Positions 8,523 to 17,931 are shown, counted from the first letter of the stretch. The stretch is 64,000 nucleotides of DNA from Actinomadura chibensis NBRC 106107 (GCF_001552135.1 NZ_BCQP01000016.1:124001-188000), one strand, 5' to 3'. Numbers and translations are program-made. Notes: generated from the letters alone by a model not told the origin.

Positions 8523-10075
8523 GTGCGGCCGCAGGCGCGGCGCAAGGCGGCGGCCAGCGCGTCCGGGTCGAAGGACGGCAGCACGGCGGCGAGGTGCCCG
8601 TCCGGGCGGACGACGTGGACGGTGTCGTCCCCGGCGCGCAGCGCGGTCCGCAGCACGCCCTCGGCGTCGATGTCGTCCAGCGCGTGGACCTCGTGCGGGA
8701 CGCCGGTCACCGGCCGGTCCGCGTGCCGCCGCGCCGTCAGGACGACGAAGCGCGTCCCGAACAGGCGGCGCAGCCGGGTCGGCGCGCCGGACACGACGCA
8801 CGGGCCGTCCGGGCAGATCACCCCCGGCACCGGCGGGCGGACCGCGCCCGCCTCGCGCGGGAACCCCTCCACCGGGCCGGACGGCGTGGTCAGCGGCGAG
8901 TCGAGGTACCAGTAGGGCTCGGCGAGCCGTCCCGAGTCGATGATCGTGCGGGGGTCGGGATGCGTCCGCGCGAGTTCGAGCGCGGCGAGCCGGCGGTCCC
9001 GCTGCGCGGGCGTCTGCGGGACGAGGAACTCCATCGTCGCCGTCGTCACCCGCAGGTTCTCCTCCGCCGCCGCGCGCCGCTCGGCGTCGTAGGACGCGAG
9101 CAGCTCCGCCGGCGCCCAGCCGCGCCGCACGTAGGCGAGCTTCCAGGCGAGGTTCTCCGCGTCCTGGACGCCGGAGTTGAGCCCGCGCGCGCCGAACGGC
9201 GCGTACAGGTGGGCGGCGTCCCCGGCGAGGAACGCCCGCCCGGACCCGAACGCGTCCGCGCACCGCTCGGAGAACCGGTACACGCTCGCCCACACGATCT
9301 CGTACGGGACGTCGCCCGCGATCCTCCTGATCCGCGCGTCCAGCGCCCCGGACGCGCGCTCGGCCGCGAAGTCGTGGTCGGCCGGGACCTGCCAGTCGAT
9401 GCGCCACGTCCCGTCCGGGCACTGGTGGACGAGCACCTGCCGCCCCGGATTCCACGCCGGGTCGAAGTAGAACCGCCGCTCGCTCGGGAACGGCAGGTCG
9501 GCGCGGATGTCGCAGATCAGGAACCGGTCGTCGAACGAGCGGCCGGGGAACCCGATGCCGAGCAGCCGCCGGATCACGCTGTGCCCGCCGTCCGCGCCGA
9601 CGACGTGGCTGCCCCGGACGGCGGCGCCGCCGGACGCCGCCACCTCGACGCCGCGCCCGTCCTGGCGGAGGCCGCCGACCGTCCGCCCGTACCGGACGTC
9701 GACCAGCGGCTCCGCGTCGGCGAGGGCGCGCAGCCACCCCTCCACCTCGGCCTGCGAGACGTTGATCCACGGCGGGACCGCGCTGCGCCCCGGGTCGGGA
9801 AAGGTGACCGCGAACAGCTCTTCGCCCCGGTGGTAGGTGCGGCCGGTCGTCCACGTGACGCCGCGGGCGATCATCGGTTCGGCGCAGCCGACCCGGTCCA
9901 GCACGTCGAGCACGTCCCGCTGGAAGCAGATCGCCTTGGACCCGGACGGGTCGCGCCGCTCCGCCGCCTCCAGCACCGTGCTCGGCACCCCGTGCCGGGC
10001 CAGCAGCAGCGCGGTGACCAGGCCGACCGGGCCCGCGCCGACGACCACGACCGGGACGTCGAGGGGGGAGGTCAC
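8519..10075 (-). CDS. FAD-dependent aromatic monooxygenase (PHBH/MhpA-like)
   Basis: A 518-residue group A flavin hydroxylase. The three family fingerprints are present in order: VVVVGAGPVGL near the N-terminus (FAD ADP moiety), VGADGGHSVIRR in the middle (DG motif, FAD and NAD(P)H), and FLAGDAAHLYAPFGARG (GD motif, FAD ribityl contact). A thioredoxin-like C-terminal segment follows, as in the 3-(3-hydroxyphenyl)propionate and resorcinol hydroxylase group. It would hydroxylate an aromatic or polyketide substrate with NAD(P)H and oxygen in the cytoplasm. The GTG start overlaps the TGA stop of the pyrophosphatase gene as GTGA, so translation is probably coupled. Confidence 0.85.
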   Translation of the reverse strand: MTSPLDVPVVVVGAGPVGLVTALLLARHGVPSTVLEAAERRDPSGSKAICFQRDVLDVLDRVGCAEPMIARGVTWTTGRTYHRGEELFAVTFPDPGRSAVPPWINVSQAEVEGWLRALADAEPLVDVRYGRTVGGLRQDGRGVEVAASGGAAVRGSHVVGADGGHSVIRRLLGIGFPGRSFDDRFLICDIRADLPFPSERRFYFDPAWNPGRQVLVHQCPDGTWRIDWQVPADHDFAAERASGALDARIRRIAGDVPYEIVWASVYRFSERCADAFGSGRAFLAGDAAHLYAPFGARGLNSGVQDAENLAWKLAYVRRGWAPAELLASYDAERRAAAEENLRVTTATMEFLVPQTPAQRDRRLAALELARTHPDPRTIIDSGRLAEPYWYLDSPLTTPSGPVEGFPREAGAVRPPVPGVICPDGPCVVSGAPTRLRRLFGTRFVVLTARRHADRPVTGVPHEVHALDDIDAEGVLRTALRAGDDTVHVVRPDGHLAAVLPSFDPDALAAALRRACGRT

Positions 10076-10572
10076 GGCTGCGATGGGTCGCCCTCCGTCC
10101 GGGCGCGTTCGACGGCCTCCTCGATGGTCCGGTCCGCGACCCGCCGGTCCTGCCAGCCGCGCACGTCGGTGTCCTTGCCGGGCTCCAGGCTCTTGTAGAT
10201 GTCGAAGAAGTGGGCGATCTCGTCGAGCACGTGCTCGTGGACGTCCCGCAGGTCGCGGATGTCGCCGTAGCGGACGTCCCGCGCGGGCACGGTGAGGACC
10301 TTGGCGTCCGGGCCGCCCTCGTCGTGCATCCAGAACACCCCGACGCTGCGGACCGTCACCTCGCAGCCCGGGAACGTCGGCTCCTCCAGCAGCACCAGCG
10401 CGTCCAGCGGGTCGCCGTCCTCGGCGAGCGTGCCGGGGACGTAGCCGTAGTCGGCGGGGTACTGCGTGGAGGTGAACAGCATCCGGTCGAGCCGGATGCG
10501 GCCGAGCCGGTGGTCCATCTCGTATTTGTTGCGCGATCCCCGGGGGATCTCGACGATCATCTCGATCTCCAT
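10072..10572 (-). CDS. ppa: Inorganic pyrophosphatase, family I
   Basis: A 166-residue enzyme that hydrolyses pyrophosphate to two phosphates, driving biosynthetic reactions forward in the cytoplasm. The family I core is plain: IPRGSRNKYE near the N-terminus, ADYGYVPGTL, and the metal-binding EDGDPLDALVL with the D-x-D-P-x-D pattern. Length fits the small bacterial type. The ATG at 10572 has GGGAGG upstream; the longer frame adds ten residues without an RBS. It is the first gene of a two-gene unit with the flavin monooxygenase, an unusual partner for a housekeeping enzyme. Confidence 0.93.
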   Translation of the reverse strand: MEIEMIVEIPRGSRNKYEMDHRLGRIRLDRMLFTSTQYPADYGYVPGTLAEDGDPLDALVLLEEPTFPGCEVTVRSVGVFWMHDEGGPDAKVLTVPARDVRYGDIRDLRDVHEHVLDEIAHFFDIYKSLEPGKDTDVRGWQDRRVADRTIEEAVERARTEGDPSQP

Positions 10573-10606
10573 GAATGCCTCCCCGGTCAAGGATCTACCC
10601 AAGAGG

Positions 10607-11575
10607 CTATGGAGATACGAGTGCCTCCGAGAGGGTCCAGAGCCGCTCGGCGCGCGCGGGGTCGCGGGCGTACGGGAGGTAGTGCCCGGCGGGCGGGTCG
10701 TCGCAACGCGTCCAGGCGGTGGCGACGGCGCAGTCTTCGAGGTACTGGCCGCCGACCCCGTCCAGCTCCGGCGCGACCGCCGCCCACACCGACGTCGCCG
10801 CGCCCTGTTCCGGGGTCTTCCACCCGGCCGGGGCGGCGGGGGAGCCGTCCTCCCCGGCCCAGCCCATCGCGCGCAGGTCGGCGGGTGAGATGTGGCGCTG
10901 CAGCCCGGTCATGATCGCGCCCGGCATGACCGCGTTGGCGGTGATGCCCGCGCCGAACTCCCGGGCGTCCAGCGCGACGGCGAACAGCGCGTTCGCGGTC
11001 TTCGACCGGCCGTAGGCCTCCCACGGGTCGTACGGCGAGCGCTCGTAGTTCGGGTCGTCGAGGTCGACGTCGCCGCGCCGGTGCGCCCGCGACGACAGCA
11101 CCACCACCCGGGCCTTGCCCGCCGCGCGCAGCGCCGGGAGCAGCCCGGTGGTGAACGCGAAGTGCCCGAGGTGGTTGATCCCGAACTGCGACTCGAAGCC
11201 GTCCTCGGTGCGGATCAGCGGCGGCGCCATCACCCCGGCGTTGTCGACCAGGATGTCCAGCGGCCTGCCGGTGGCGACGTGCGCCCGCGTCCAGGCGCGG
11301 ACGGACGCCAGCGAGCCGAGGTCGAGCCGCCGGAAGACGACCAGGTCGTTGCCGGTCTCCTTGCGGAGCCGCGCCGCCGCCTCCTCGCCGCTCGCCGGGT
11401 CCCGCCCGGCGATGACGACCCGCGCGCCCGCCCCCGCCAGCGCCCGCGCCGTCGCCAGGCCGATCCCGGACGCGCCGCCCGTGACGATCGCCTCCCTGCC
11501 CGCCAGGTCGTGCCCCGCCACCACCTGCGCGGCGGTGGAGGTCCGGTCGAACGTTCTCTCTCCAGGGTGTCCCAT
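10607..11575 (-). CDS. Short-chain dehydrogenase/reductase
   Basis: A 322-residue NAD(P)-dependent oxidoreductase. The nucleotide-binding motif TGGASGIG lies close to the N-terminus. The catalytic Ser is in VVVLSSRAH, and the Tyr-x-x-x-Lys pair is YGRSK. The insertion between Ser and Tyr matches the retinol-dehydrogenase/WWOX-like SDRs common in actinobacteria. The ATG at 11575 gives a normal N-terminus; the upstream extension lacks an RBS. It stands 34 bases before ppa on the same strand and is divergent from an HTH regulator 101 bases away, a common arrangement in which the regulator controls the SDR. Confidence 0.87.
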   Translation of the reverse strand: MGHPGERTFDRTSTAAQVVAGHDLAGREAIVTGGASGIGLATARALAGAGARVVIAGRDPASGEEAAARLRKETGNDLVVFRRLDLGSLASVRAWTRAHVATGRPLDILVDNAGVMAPPLIRTEDGFESQFGINHLGHFAFTTGLLPALRAAGKARVVVLSSRAHRRGDVDLDDPNYERSPYDPWEAYGRSKTANALFAVALDAREFGAGITANAVMPGAIMTGLQRHISPADLRAMGWAGEDGSPAAPAGWKTPEQGAATSVWAAVAPELDGVGGQYLEDCAVATAWTRCDDPPAGHYLPYARDPARAERLWTLSEALVSP

Positions 11576-11676
11576 GGGGCCCAGGCTGCACCGCCCGCCG
11601 GACCCGCGTGAGACCGCCGCGTTCCTGGCAGTGACACGGTCACCCACGCCGCCGGCCCCGCTGGGATAATCGCCCG

Positions 11677-12510
11677 ATGGTCTCGTCGAACGCGCTGGGC
11701 GACTTCCTGCGGGCCCGGCGCGCCCGCGTCCGGCCGTCCGACGCGGGCCTCCCCGCGGGCACCGGCCTGCGCCGTACCCCGGGCCTGCGCCGCGAGGAGC
11801 TGGCCGCGCTGTCCGGGGTCAGCATCGACTACTACATCCGGCTCGAACAGGGCAAGGAGCTGAACCCGAGCGCCTCGGTGCTGGACGCGCTCGCCACCGC
11901 CCTGCGGCTCGGCGGCGACGAGCACGCGCACCTGTACGCGCTGGCCAACCACGCCGCGCGGCGCACGCCGCAGGCGCCCCACAGCGCCGACCGGACGGTC
12001 GCGTCCGGGACGCGGCTGCTGCTGGAGAACCTGCGCCCGTGCCCGGCGTACCTGCTCGGCCCGATCGGCGACGTCCTCGCCGCGAACCCCGAGGCCGTCG
12101 CCCTCTACGCCGGGCTGGACGACTGGCCCGAGGAGCGGCGCAACACCGTCCGGTACGTGTTCCTGCACCCGGCGGCGCGGGCCCTGCTCGCCGACTGGGA
12201 CGCCGCCGCCCTCGGCTGCGTCGCGAACCTGCGCGGCGTCCTCGCCGACGACCCGCGCTCCCCCGGCCTCGCCGGCCTCGTGGCCGAGCTGACTACCGGG
12301 AGCGCCGACTTCGCCGAGCTGTGGGGCCGCTACGACGTCCGCCGCCGGCGGAGCGCCCGCAAGACGTTCCGCCACCCGGTCGTCGGCGAGCTGACCCTCG
12401 GATACGAGGTGCTGCGCCTCCCCGAGCCGGGCCGCCGCGTCACCGTCTACCAGGCCGCGCCCGGCACCCGCGACCACGAGCGGCTCACCCGCCTGGCGCG
12501 CGAGCCGTAG
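11677..12510 (+). CDS. MmyB-like helix-turn-helix transcriptional regulator
   Basis: A 277-residue protein. Residues 1-75 form an XRE-type helix-turn-helix, with LRREELAALSGVSIDYYIRLEQGKE as the DNA-binding region (given here as the family landmark). The remainder is the MmyB-like ligand-binding domain (PAYLLGPIGDVLAANPEA..., then FRHPVVGELTLGYE and YQAAPGT), which resembles a PAS fold and in known members binds fatty acids. Divergent placement next to the SDR gene suggests it controls that gene and itself. It ends 11 bases from the stop of polA on the other strand. Confidence 0.87.
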   Translation: MVSSNALGDFLRARRARVRPSDAGLPAGTGLRRTPGLRREELAALSGVSIDYYIRLEQGKELNPSASVLDALATALRLGGDEHAHLYALANHAARRTPQAPHSADRTVASGTRLLLENLRPCPAYLLGPIGDVLAANPEAVALYAGLDDWPEERRNTVRYVFLHPAARALLADWDAAALGCVANLRGVLADDPRSPGLAGLVAELTTGSADFAELWGRYDVRRRRSARKTFRHPVVGELTLGYEVLRLPEPGRRVTVYQAAPGTRDHERLTRLAREP

Positions 12511-12521
12511 CGGGAAAGGGG

Positions 12522-15161
12522 TCAGTGGGCGGCGGCGTTCCAGTCGGGACCGGCGCCCACGGCGACCTCGAGCCCGACCGACAGCGGGTAGGCGGTCGTC
12601 ATCGTCGCGTGGACGATCTCCTCGACCGCCTCGCGCTCGCCGGGCGCGACCTCCAGCACGATCTCGTCGTGGACCTGGAGGAGCAGCCTGCTGCGCAGCC
12701 CCGCCTCCGCCAGGGCCCCGTCCACCCGGAGCATCGCGATCTTGACGATGTCGGCGGCCGAGCCCTGGACCGGGGCGTTCAGCGCCATCCGCTCGGCGGT
12801 CTCGCGGCGCTGCCGGTTGTCGCTGGTCAGGTGGGGCAGGTAGCGGCGGCGGCCGAGGATCGTCCGGGTGTAGCCGGTGACCCGGGCCTCGGCGACGACG
12901 TGGTCGAGGTAGTCGCGGACGCCGCCGAGCCGCGCGAAGTAGGCGTCCATCAGCGGGCGCGCCTCCGCCACCGCGATGCCGAGCTGCTTCGCGAGGCCGA
13001 AGGCGGACAGGCCGTAGGCCAGCCCGTACGACATCGCCTTGATCTTGCGGCGCTGGTCGGCGGTGACGGCCCCGGGCGCGACGCCGAACACCTGCGCGGC
13101 CATCGTGGTGTGCAGGTCCTCCCCCGACTCGAAGGCGGCGACGAGGGTCGGGTCCTGCGAGAGGTGGGCCATGACGCGCAGTTCGAGCTGGCCGTAGTCG
13201 GCGGTCAGCAGCGCCGCGTAGCCGTCGCCGGGCAGGAACGCGCGGCGGATGCGCCGCCCCTCCTCCGTCCGGACGGGGATGACCTGCAGGTTCGGCTCGA
13301 CGGACGACAGCCGCCCGGTCGCCGCGACGGTCTGCTGGAAGGTGCTGTGCACGCGGCCGTCCGCGCCGATCTCGCGGATCAGCCCGGCGACGGTGGCGCG
13401 CAGCCGCGCCTGGTCGCGGTGCCGGAGCAGGACCTCCGGGAGGCCGTTGTCGGTCTGGGTGGCGAGCCAGGTCAGCGAGTCGACGTCCGTCGAGTACCCG
13501 GACTTGATCTTCTTCGTCCTGGGCAGGCCGAGCTCGCCGAACAGCACCTCCTGGACCTGCTTGGTCGAGCCGGGGTTGAAGCGGCGGCCCGCGATGTCGG
13601 CGGCCTCGTCGGCGGCGCGCTCCATCGCGTCCGCGAAGTGCTTCTCCAGCGCGCCGAGCATCTCCGCGTCGACGTGGACGCCCGCGCGCTCGGCCCGGGC
13701 GAGCAGCTCCGACAGCGGCAGCTCGACGTCGCGGAGCACCGCGTCCATGCCGGTGGAGGCGAGGTCGGCGGCGAACACGCCCGCGAGGTCGAGCACGGCC
13801 CGCGCGCCCAGCATCAGCCCGGCCGCGCCGTCGCCGGACGGGCGCCGCCCGAGGTGCCGACCGGCGAGATCGGCGAGGCCGTAGGCGGCGAGGCCGGGCA
13901 GCAGCAGGTAGGCGGCCATCGCGGTGTCGCAGGCGACGCCGCCGGCGCGCCAGCCGCGCTCGCCGAACACGCGCAGCAGCGACTTCAGGTCGTGCACGGC
14001 CTTCGGGCGGCCGGGATCGGCCAGCCAGCCCGCGAAGGCGCGCTCGTCGCCCGCGGTCAGCCGGGACGGCTCGAACGACGCGGCGTACCCGTCGCCCGTG
14101 GCCAGCGCGACGCGCGCGACGTCGCCCTCGCCGCGCGCCCACGTCCAGTCGGCGGCGAGGCCGACCAGGCCGGTGGCGCGGGCGCGCAGCCACGCGGCCA
14201 GCTCGCCGGGCTCCAGCTCGGCGCCCTGGATCGTCTCCGGCTCCTCCGCCGTGTCCGCCCGCGGGCGGCCGCCGCCCGGGTCGGCGGCGAACAGCCGCTG
14301 CCGCAGGCTCGCGTTCCGGAACTCCAGCTCGTCGAGCAGGGCGGTGAAGGCGGCCAGGTCGTAGGGGCGGCGGCGCAGGTCGTCCAGGCCGACGGGCAGG
14401 TCGAGGTCGCGGACGAGCTCGGTCAGCCGCCGGTTCAGCCGCACCGTGCCGGCCGCCGCGCGCAGCTTCTCGCCCGCCTTGCCCTTCACCTCGTCGGCGC
14501 GGTCGAGCAGCGCGTCGAGGGAGCCGAACTCGCGGACCCATTTCGCGGCCGTCTTCTCCCCGATGCCGGGGATGCTCGGCAGGTTGTCGGACGGGTCGCC
14601 GCGCAGCGCCGCGAAGTCGGGGTACTGGGCGGGGGTCAGGCCGTACTTCTCCCGCACCGCCTCGGGCGTGTAGCGGATCATCTCCGACGCCGTCCGGTAG
14701 AAGTACAGGACGGTCACGCGGTCGCCGACGAGCTGGAGCGCGTCCCGGTCGCCGGTGACGATCAGCACGCTCATGCCCGCCGCCTCGGCCCGCGCGGTCA
14801 GGGACGCGATGACGTCGTCGGCCTCGTAGCCGGGCGCGCGCAGCACCGGCAGGCTCATCGCGGCGAGGAACCGGTCGAGGATCTCGAGCTGGCTGCCGAA
14901 CTCCGCGGGCGACCGCGCCCGCCCCGCCTTGTACTCGGGGAACGCCTCGGTGCGGAACGTCCGGCGGGACACGTCGAACGCGACCGCCGCGTGCGTCGGG
15001 CGCTCGTCGCGCAGCGCGTTGGCGAGCATGTTCGCGAACCCGTACACCACGTTGGTGGGCTGCCCCGCCGTGGTGCTGAAGTTCTCGACGGGAAGCGCGT
15101 AGAACGCCCGGTAGGCCAGCGAGTGGCCGTCGAGGAGCAGCAGGCGGGGCCGGTCGGTCAT
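12522..15161 (-). CDS. polA: DNA polymerase I
   Basis: An 879-residue family A polymerase for Okazaki-fragment processing and repair synthesis. The N-terminal 5'-nuclease domain is intact (LLLLDGHSLAYRAFYALP, GYEADDVIA, TGDRDALQLV, GDPSDNLPSIPGIGEKTA). The middle domain lacks the D-x-E exonuclease motif; the place where it should be reads AADWTWARG, so proofreading is probably absent, as in other actinobacterial Pol I. The polymerase domain has motif A DYGQLELR (Asp655), motif B RRKIKAMSYGLAYG and motif C QVHDE (Asp832). The start at 15161 has GAGG nine bases upstream; the in-frame ATG at 15170 is an alternative. Confidence 0.96.
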   Translation of the reverse strand: MTDRPRLLLLDGHSLAYRAFYALPVENFSTTAGQPTNVVYGFANMLANALRDERPTHAAVAFDVSRRTFRTEAFPEYKAGRARSPAEFGSQLEILDRFLAAMSLPVLRAPGYEADDVIASLTARAEAAGMSVLIVTGDRDALQLVGDRVTVLYFYRTASEMIRYTPEAVREKYGLTPAQYPDFAALRGDPSDNLPSIPGIGEKTAAKWVREFGSLDALLDRADEVKGKAGEKLRAAAGTVRLNRRLTELVRDLDLPVGLDDLRRRPYDLAAFTALLDELEFRNASLRQRLFAADPGGGRPRADTAEEPETIQGAELEPGELAAWLRARATGLVGLAADWTWARGEGDVARVALATGDGYAASFEPSRLTAGDERAFAGWLADPGRPKAVHDLKSLLRVFGERGWRAGGVACDTAMAAYLLLPGLAAYGLADLAGRHLGRRPSGDGAAGLMLGARAVLDLAGVFAADLASTGMDAVLRDVELPLSELLARAERAGVHVDAEMLGALEKHFADAMERAADEAADIAGRRFNPGSTKQVQEVLFGELGLPRTKKIKSGYSTDVDSLTWLATQTDNGLPEVLLRHRDQARLRATVAGLIREIGADGRVHSTFQQTVAATGRLSSVEPNLQVIPVRTEEGRRIRRAFLPGDGYAALLTADYGQLELRVMAHLSQDPTLVAAFESGEDLHTTMAAQVFGVAPGAVTADQRRKIKAMSYGLAYGLSAFGLAKQLGIAVAEARPLMDAYFARLGGVRDYLDHVVAEARVTGYTRTILGRRRYLPHLTSDNRQRRETAERMALNAPVQGSAADIVKIAMLRVDGALAEAGLRSRLLLQVHDEIVLEVAPGEREAVEEIVHATMTTAYPLSVGLEVAVGAGPDWNAAAH

Positions 15162-15257
15162 GTGACCCATCCTCGCACCCGGGAACGACATTCCAGCCCG
15201 CCCGAAACCCGCCGGGAGCCGGGCATGAAACGACCGGGCGAGATGTTGGGGGCAGAC

Positions 15258-16094
15258 ATGACGGAGATCAGACTGGGACGGCTCGGCGTCTGGCGGCCCT
15301 GGAGCCTGCTCGACCCCGCCCTGGCCAAGGACATCGAGGACTACGGCTACGGCGCGATCTGGGTCGGCGGCTCCCCGGCGGGGGACCTGGACGCCGTCGA
15401 GCGCCTGCTCGCGGCGACCGACCGGATCGTGGTGGCGACCGGGATCGTGAACATGTGGAGCACGCCCGCCGAGGAGGTCGCGCCGTCCTACTACCGGCTC
15501 GCGGACGCCTACGGGGACCGGTTCCTGCTCGGCGTCGGCATCGGCCACCCCGAGCGGACGCGGGAGTACCGCAGCCCGTACGAGACGGTCGTCCGGTACC
15601 TCGACGCGCTGGACGCGGCGGACGTCCCGGCCGCCCGGCGCGTCCTCGCCGCCCTCGGCCCGAAGGCGCTGGAGCTGTCGCGGGAGCGGGCGGCGGGCGC
15701 GCACCCGTACCTGACGACGCCCGACCACACGCGCGTGGCGCGGGAGACCCTCGGCGCCGGCCCCGTCCTCGCGCCCGAGCAGAAGGTCGTGCTCGACACC
15801 GACCCAGCGAGCGCACGCGCGGTCGCCCGGGAGGGGCTCGCCCGGTACCTGGGGCTGCGGAACTACGTCAACAACTTCAAGCGGTTCGGCCTCACCGACG
15901 CCGACGTGGCGGACGGCGGCAGCGACCGGCTCGTGGACGCGCTCGTCGCGCACGGCGACGCGGCCGCGATCGCCGCGCGGCTGTCGGCGCATCTGGACGC
16001 GGGCGCCGACACGGTGGCCGTCCAGGTGCTGACCGAAGAGGGCGGGGACCCGCGTCCCGCGCTGCGCGCGATCGCCGGGACGCTCGCCCCCTGA
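15258..16094 (+). CDS. LLM-class F420-dependent oxidoreductase
   Basis: A 278-residue luciferase-like TIM-barrel protein. Landmarks are the N-terminal RLGRLGVW strand, YGAIWVGGSPAGDL, VATGIVNMW, and RFLLGVGIGHPERTREY, where the GVGIGHP segment contacts the deazaflavin phosphate in this group. This subfamily is restricted to F420-making actinobacteria; the substrate is usually unknown. The ATG at 15258 has GGGGG upstream; an upstream ATG near 15225 would add eleven residues. Its promoter must lie in the 96 bases separating it from polA. Transcription ends at the strong hairpin at 16104-16133. Confidence 0.85.
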   Translation: MTEIRLGRLGVWRPWSLLDPALAKDIEDYGYGAIWVGGSPAGDLDAVERLLAATDRIVVATGIVNMWSTPAEEVAPSYYRLADAYGDRFLLGVGIGHPERTREYRSPYETVVRYLDALDAADVPAARRVLAALGPKALELSRERAAGAHPYLTTPDHTRVARETLGAGPVLAPEQKVVLDTDPASARAVAREGLARYLGLRNYVNNFKRFGLTDADVADGGSDRLVDALVAHGDAAAIAARLSAHLDAGADTVAVQVLTEEGGDPRPALRAIAGTLAP

Positions 16095-16103
16095 ACGCGC
16101 GAA

Positions 16104-16133
16104 AGGGACGCGCCCGGGTGCGGGCGCGTCCCT
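16104..16133. terminator. Bidirectional hairpin terminator
   Basis: AGGGACGCGCCCG and CGGGCGCGTCCCT form a perfect 13-base-pair stem with a four-base loop. It sits in the 52-base gap between the convergent LLM oxidoreductase and M28 peptidase genes, so it can stop transcription from both sides. There is no T tract, which is usual for actinobacterial terminators. Confidence 0.8.
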
Positions 16134-16146
16134 CGGCGGACTCGCG

Positions 16147-17673
16147 TCAGCGGGTCTTGTAGCTGCCGAGCTGCTCCAGCGGCCGCTTGTAGGACGGCGC
16201 CGGGCGCTTGGCGAGCGCGTTCTTCCTGGCCAGCTCGTTGCCGTTCACGGTCAGCGTGCTGTAGGCGAACAACTGGGTGACCGACGCGGTGGCGTCGATC
16301 ATCTGGTCGAAGCCCTTGAGGTTCACGTTGTCGTACCGGTCGCACGCCTGGTGGTAGCACGGGTCGTAGGCGATGCCCGCCGTGCCGCCGTACCGCTTGG
16401 CCTGCTCCGCGGTCTTGATCCCCTCGGCCCCGGTGGCGATGCCGCCCGCCGGGATGCCCGCGCTGATGAAGGCGTTGTAGTCCGAGCGCCCGTCGAACGC
16501 GGTCGGGTCGGTGGGCAGCTTGCGCGACGCGAAGTGGTCGTTGAACGCCTTCTCGATCGCGCCGGACCCGACCGGGCCCGGGACGTTGTTCTTGCCCTCG
16601 CTGTTGTCGCCGTCATAGACGAAGTTGACGTAGTTCGGCGACGCGAGCATGTCGAAGTCGAGCATCAGCGCGATCTTGTCGCGGTCCGCCTGCGGGAGGA
16701 CGTCCACGTAGTGCTGGGAGCCGAGCAGGCCCTCCTCCTCGGCGCCCCAGAAGGCGAACCGCACCTTGTTGCGCAGCGCGGGGCCGAGCTTGTTGATGTG
16801 CTTGGCCATCTCCAGCAGCGTGGCGGTGCCGGAGCCGTCGTCGTTGATGCCCGGCCCCTCGGTGACGCTGTCGTTGTGCGCGCCCACGACGACGACGTTG
16901 TCGGCGCGTCCGCGCTTGGTGTCGGCGAGGACGTTCGCCGCCGTCCGCTTCTGGTTCAGCGTGTCGGTCTTGACCCGCAGCGTGACGCCGCCGTTCTGGG
17001 CCTGCTGGACGAGCGCCTTTCCAACGGCGTTCGTCGGGCCGACGACGGGCAGGCCGTACGGCTTGGTCAGCGTGCCCGCGACCGGACCCGGCTGGTCGGG
17101 GAGCTGGTAGATGACGACGGCGGCGGCGCCCGCGGCGATCGCGTTGTCGGTCTTGACGGAGAAGAAGCAGCCGCCGCGCTGGATCAGCGCGATGTGGCCC
17201 TTCGGGAAGCCGGCGAAGTCGTCGGCCTCGCAGCCGCTCCCGGCGCCGGTCGCGCCCGGGTCGACCGGGGTCGCGGCGGCGGTGACGTCCCCTGAGCCGG
17301 AGTACTGCAGCGTCTGGAAGTCGCTGTCGGGCTGGAACGTCTTCTGCTCGGGGGCCGTCTCGGCGAACGTCGGCGCGGACCGCTCCTGCCAGTAGTCGAA
17401 CTCGAACCGCTGCACGGTCGGGGTGTACCCGGCCCGCTTGAGCTGGTCCGCGATGTACTTGAGGGTGATCTCGTTGCCCGGGAGTCCGGCGGCCCGGTTG
17501 CCGCCGTTCGCGTCCGCGATCTTCTGCAGGTTCAGCTGGTGATGGCGGACGTTCTTCAACGTGACCAGGTCGGCCAACGAGGGACGGCTCGGCGCCGCCT
17601 GGGCCGGGGCCGCCGCCAGGGTGCTGGCGGCGAGCGACAGCCCCAGGAGCGTTGCTAGCGCGGCTCTGCGCAT
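16147..17673 (-). CDS. Secreted M28 family aminopeptidase
   Basis: A 508-residue zinc peptidase exported by a Sec signal peptide (RRAALATLLGLSLAA...AQAAP, cleavage near residue 27). A PA domain is inserted around residues 130-250 (GCEADDFAGFPKGHIALIQR region). The co-catalytic zinc ligands are visible in AHNDSV (His), INDDGSG (Asp), AEEEGLLG (Glu), MLDFDM (Asp) and CYHQACD (His). This matches Streptomyces griseus-type leucine aminopeptidases, which release hydrophobic N-terminal residues outside the cell. The ATG at 17673 has GGAG eight bases upstream and places the signal peptide at residue 1. It is divergent from cvnA across 258 bases. Confidence 0.92.
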   Translation of the reverse strand: MRRAALATLLGLSLAASTLAAAPAQAAPSRPSLADLVTLKNVRHHQLNLQKIADANGGNRAAGLPGNEITLKYIADQLKRAGYTPTVQRFEFDYWQERSAPTFAETAPEQKTFQPDSDFQTLQYSGSGDVTAAATPVDPGATGAGSGCEADDFAGFPKGHIALIQRGGCFFSVKTDNAIAAGAAAVVIYQLPDQPGPVAGTLTKPYGLPVVGPTNAVGKALVQQAQNGGVTLRVKTDTLNQKRTAANVLADTKRGRADNVVVVGAHNDSVTEGPGINDDGSGTATLLEMAKHINKLGPALRNKVRFAFWGAEEEGLLGSQHYVDVLPQADRDKIALMLDFDMLASPNYVNFVYDGDNSEGKNNVPGPVGSGAIEKAFNDHFASRKLPTDPTAFDGRSDYNAFISAGIPAGGIATGAEGIKTAEQAKRYGGTAGIAYDPCYHQACDRYDNVNLKGFDQMIDATASVTQLFAYSTLTVNGNELARKNALAKRPAPSYKRPLEQLGSYKTR

Positions 17674-17931
17674 GACACGGTCTCCGATAGTGGGGGATGA
17701 TCTTGCGCCCGAAGCTTTGCATGCGACATTTCGCGCAACAAGCGATAGCGCAGTACATATCGCGGCCAACATCGGCCTTCCCCGATTCGGAGCGTGAGCG
17801 GCCGAACGCGACGAGCACCCTGACAGACGGTGAACTGTCCAAAACCGGTAGCGCCTATGGCTTTCGGCACGTCAGCGTCTATAGGCTCCGTGAGCTTCGG
17901 TGAATGGCGGGTTAATCCATTGGGAGTTCCA
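17674..17931. promoter_or_regulatory. Divergent promoter region, M28 peptidase / cvnA
   Basis: This 258-base gap is less GC-rich than its surroundings. I see an inverted repeat GACAG/CTGTC at about 17822-17838, a wider GCCTAT (17853-17858) / ATAGGC (17881-17886) dyad, and GGGAG six bases before the cvnA GTG. No perfect -35/-10 pair is evident, so promoter positions are not assigned. Confidence 0.35.

Noticed and set aside
6969..9854. Long minus-strand frame across the flavin oxidoreductase and into the monooxygenase
   Set aside because: No RBS, wrong codon bias and no recognisable domain; both genes beneath it are clear in other frames.
7041..10075. A carotenoid or polyketide biosynthetic cluster
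   Set aside because: The two flavoproteins are convergent, and no phytoene synthase, ketosynthase or NRPS gene is present anywhere in the window.
12039..15200. Long plus-strand frame across polA
   Set aside because: It is antisense to a fully motif-supported DNA polymerase I; only its last part, from 15258, is the real LLM oxidoreductase.
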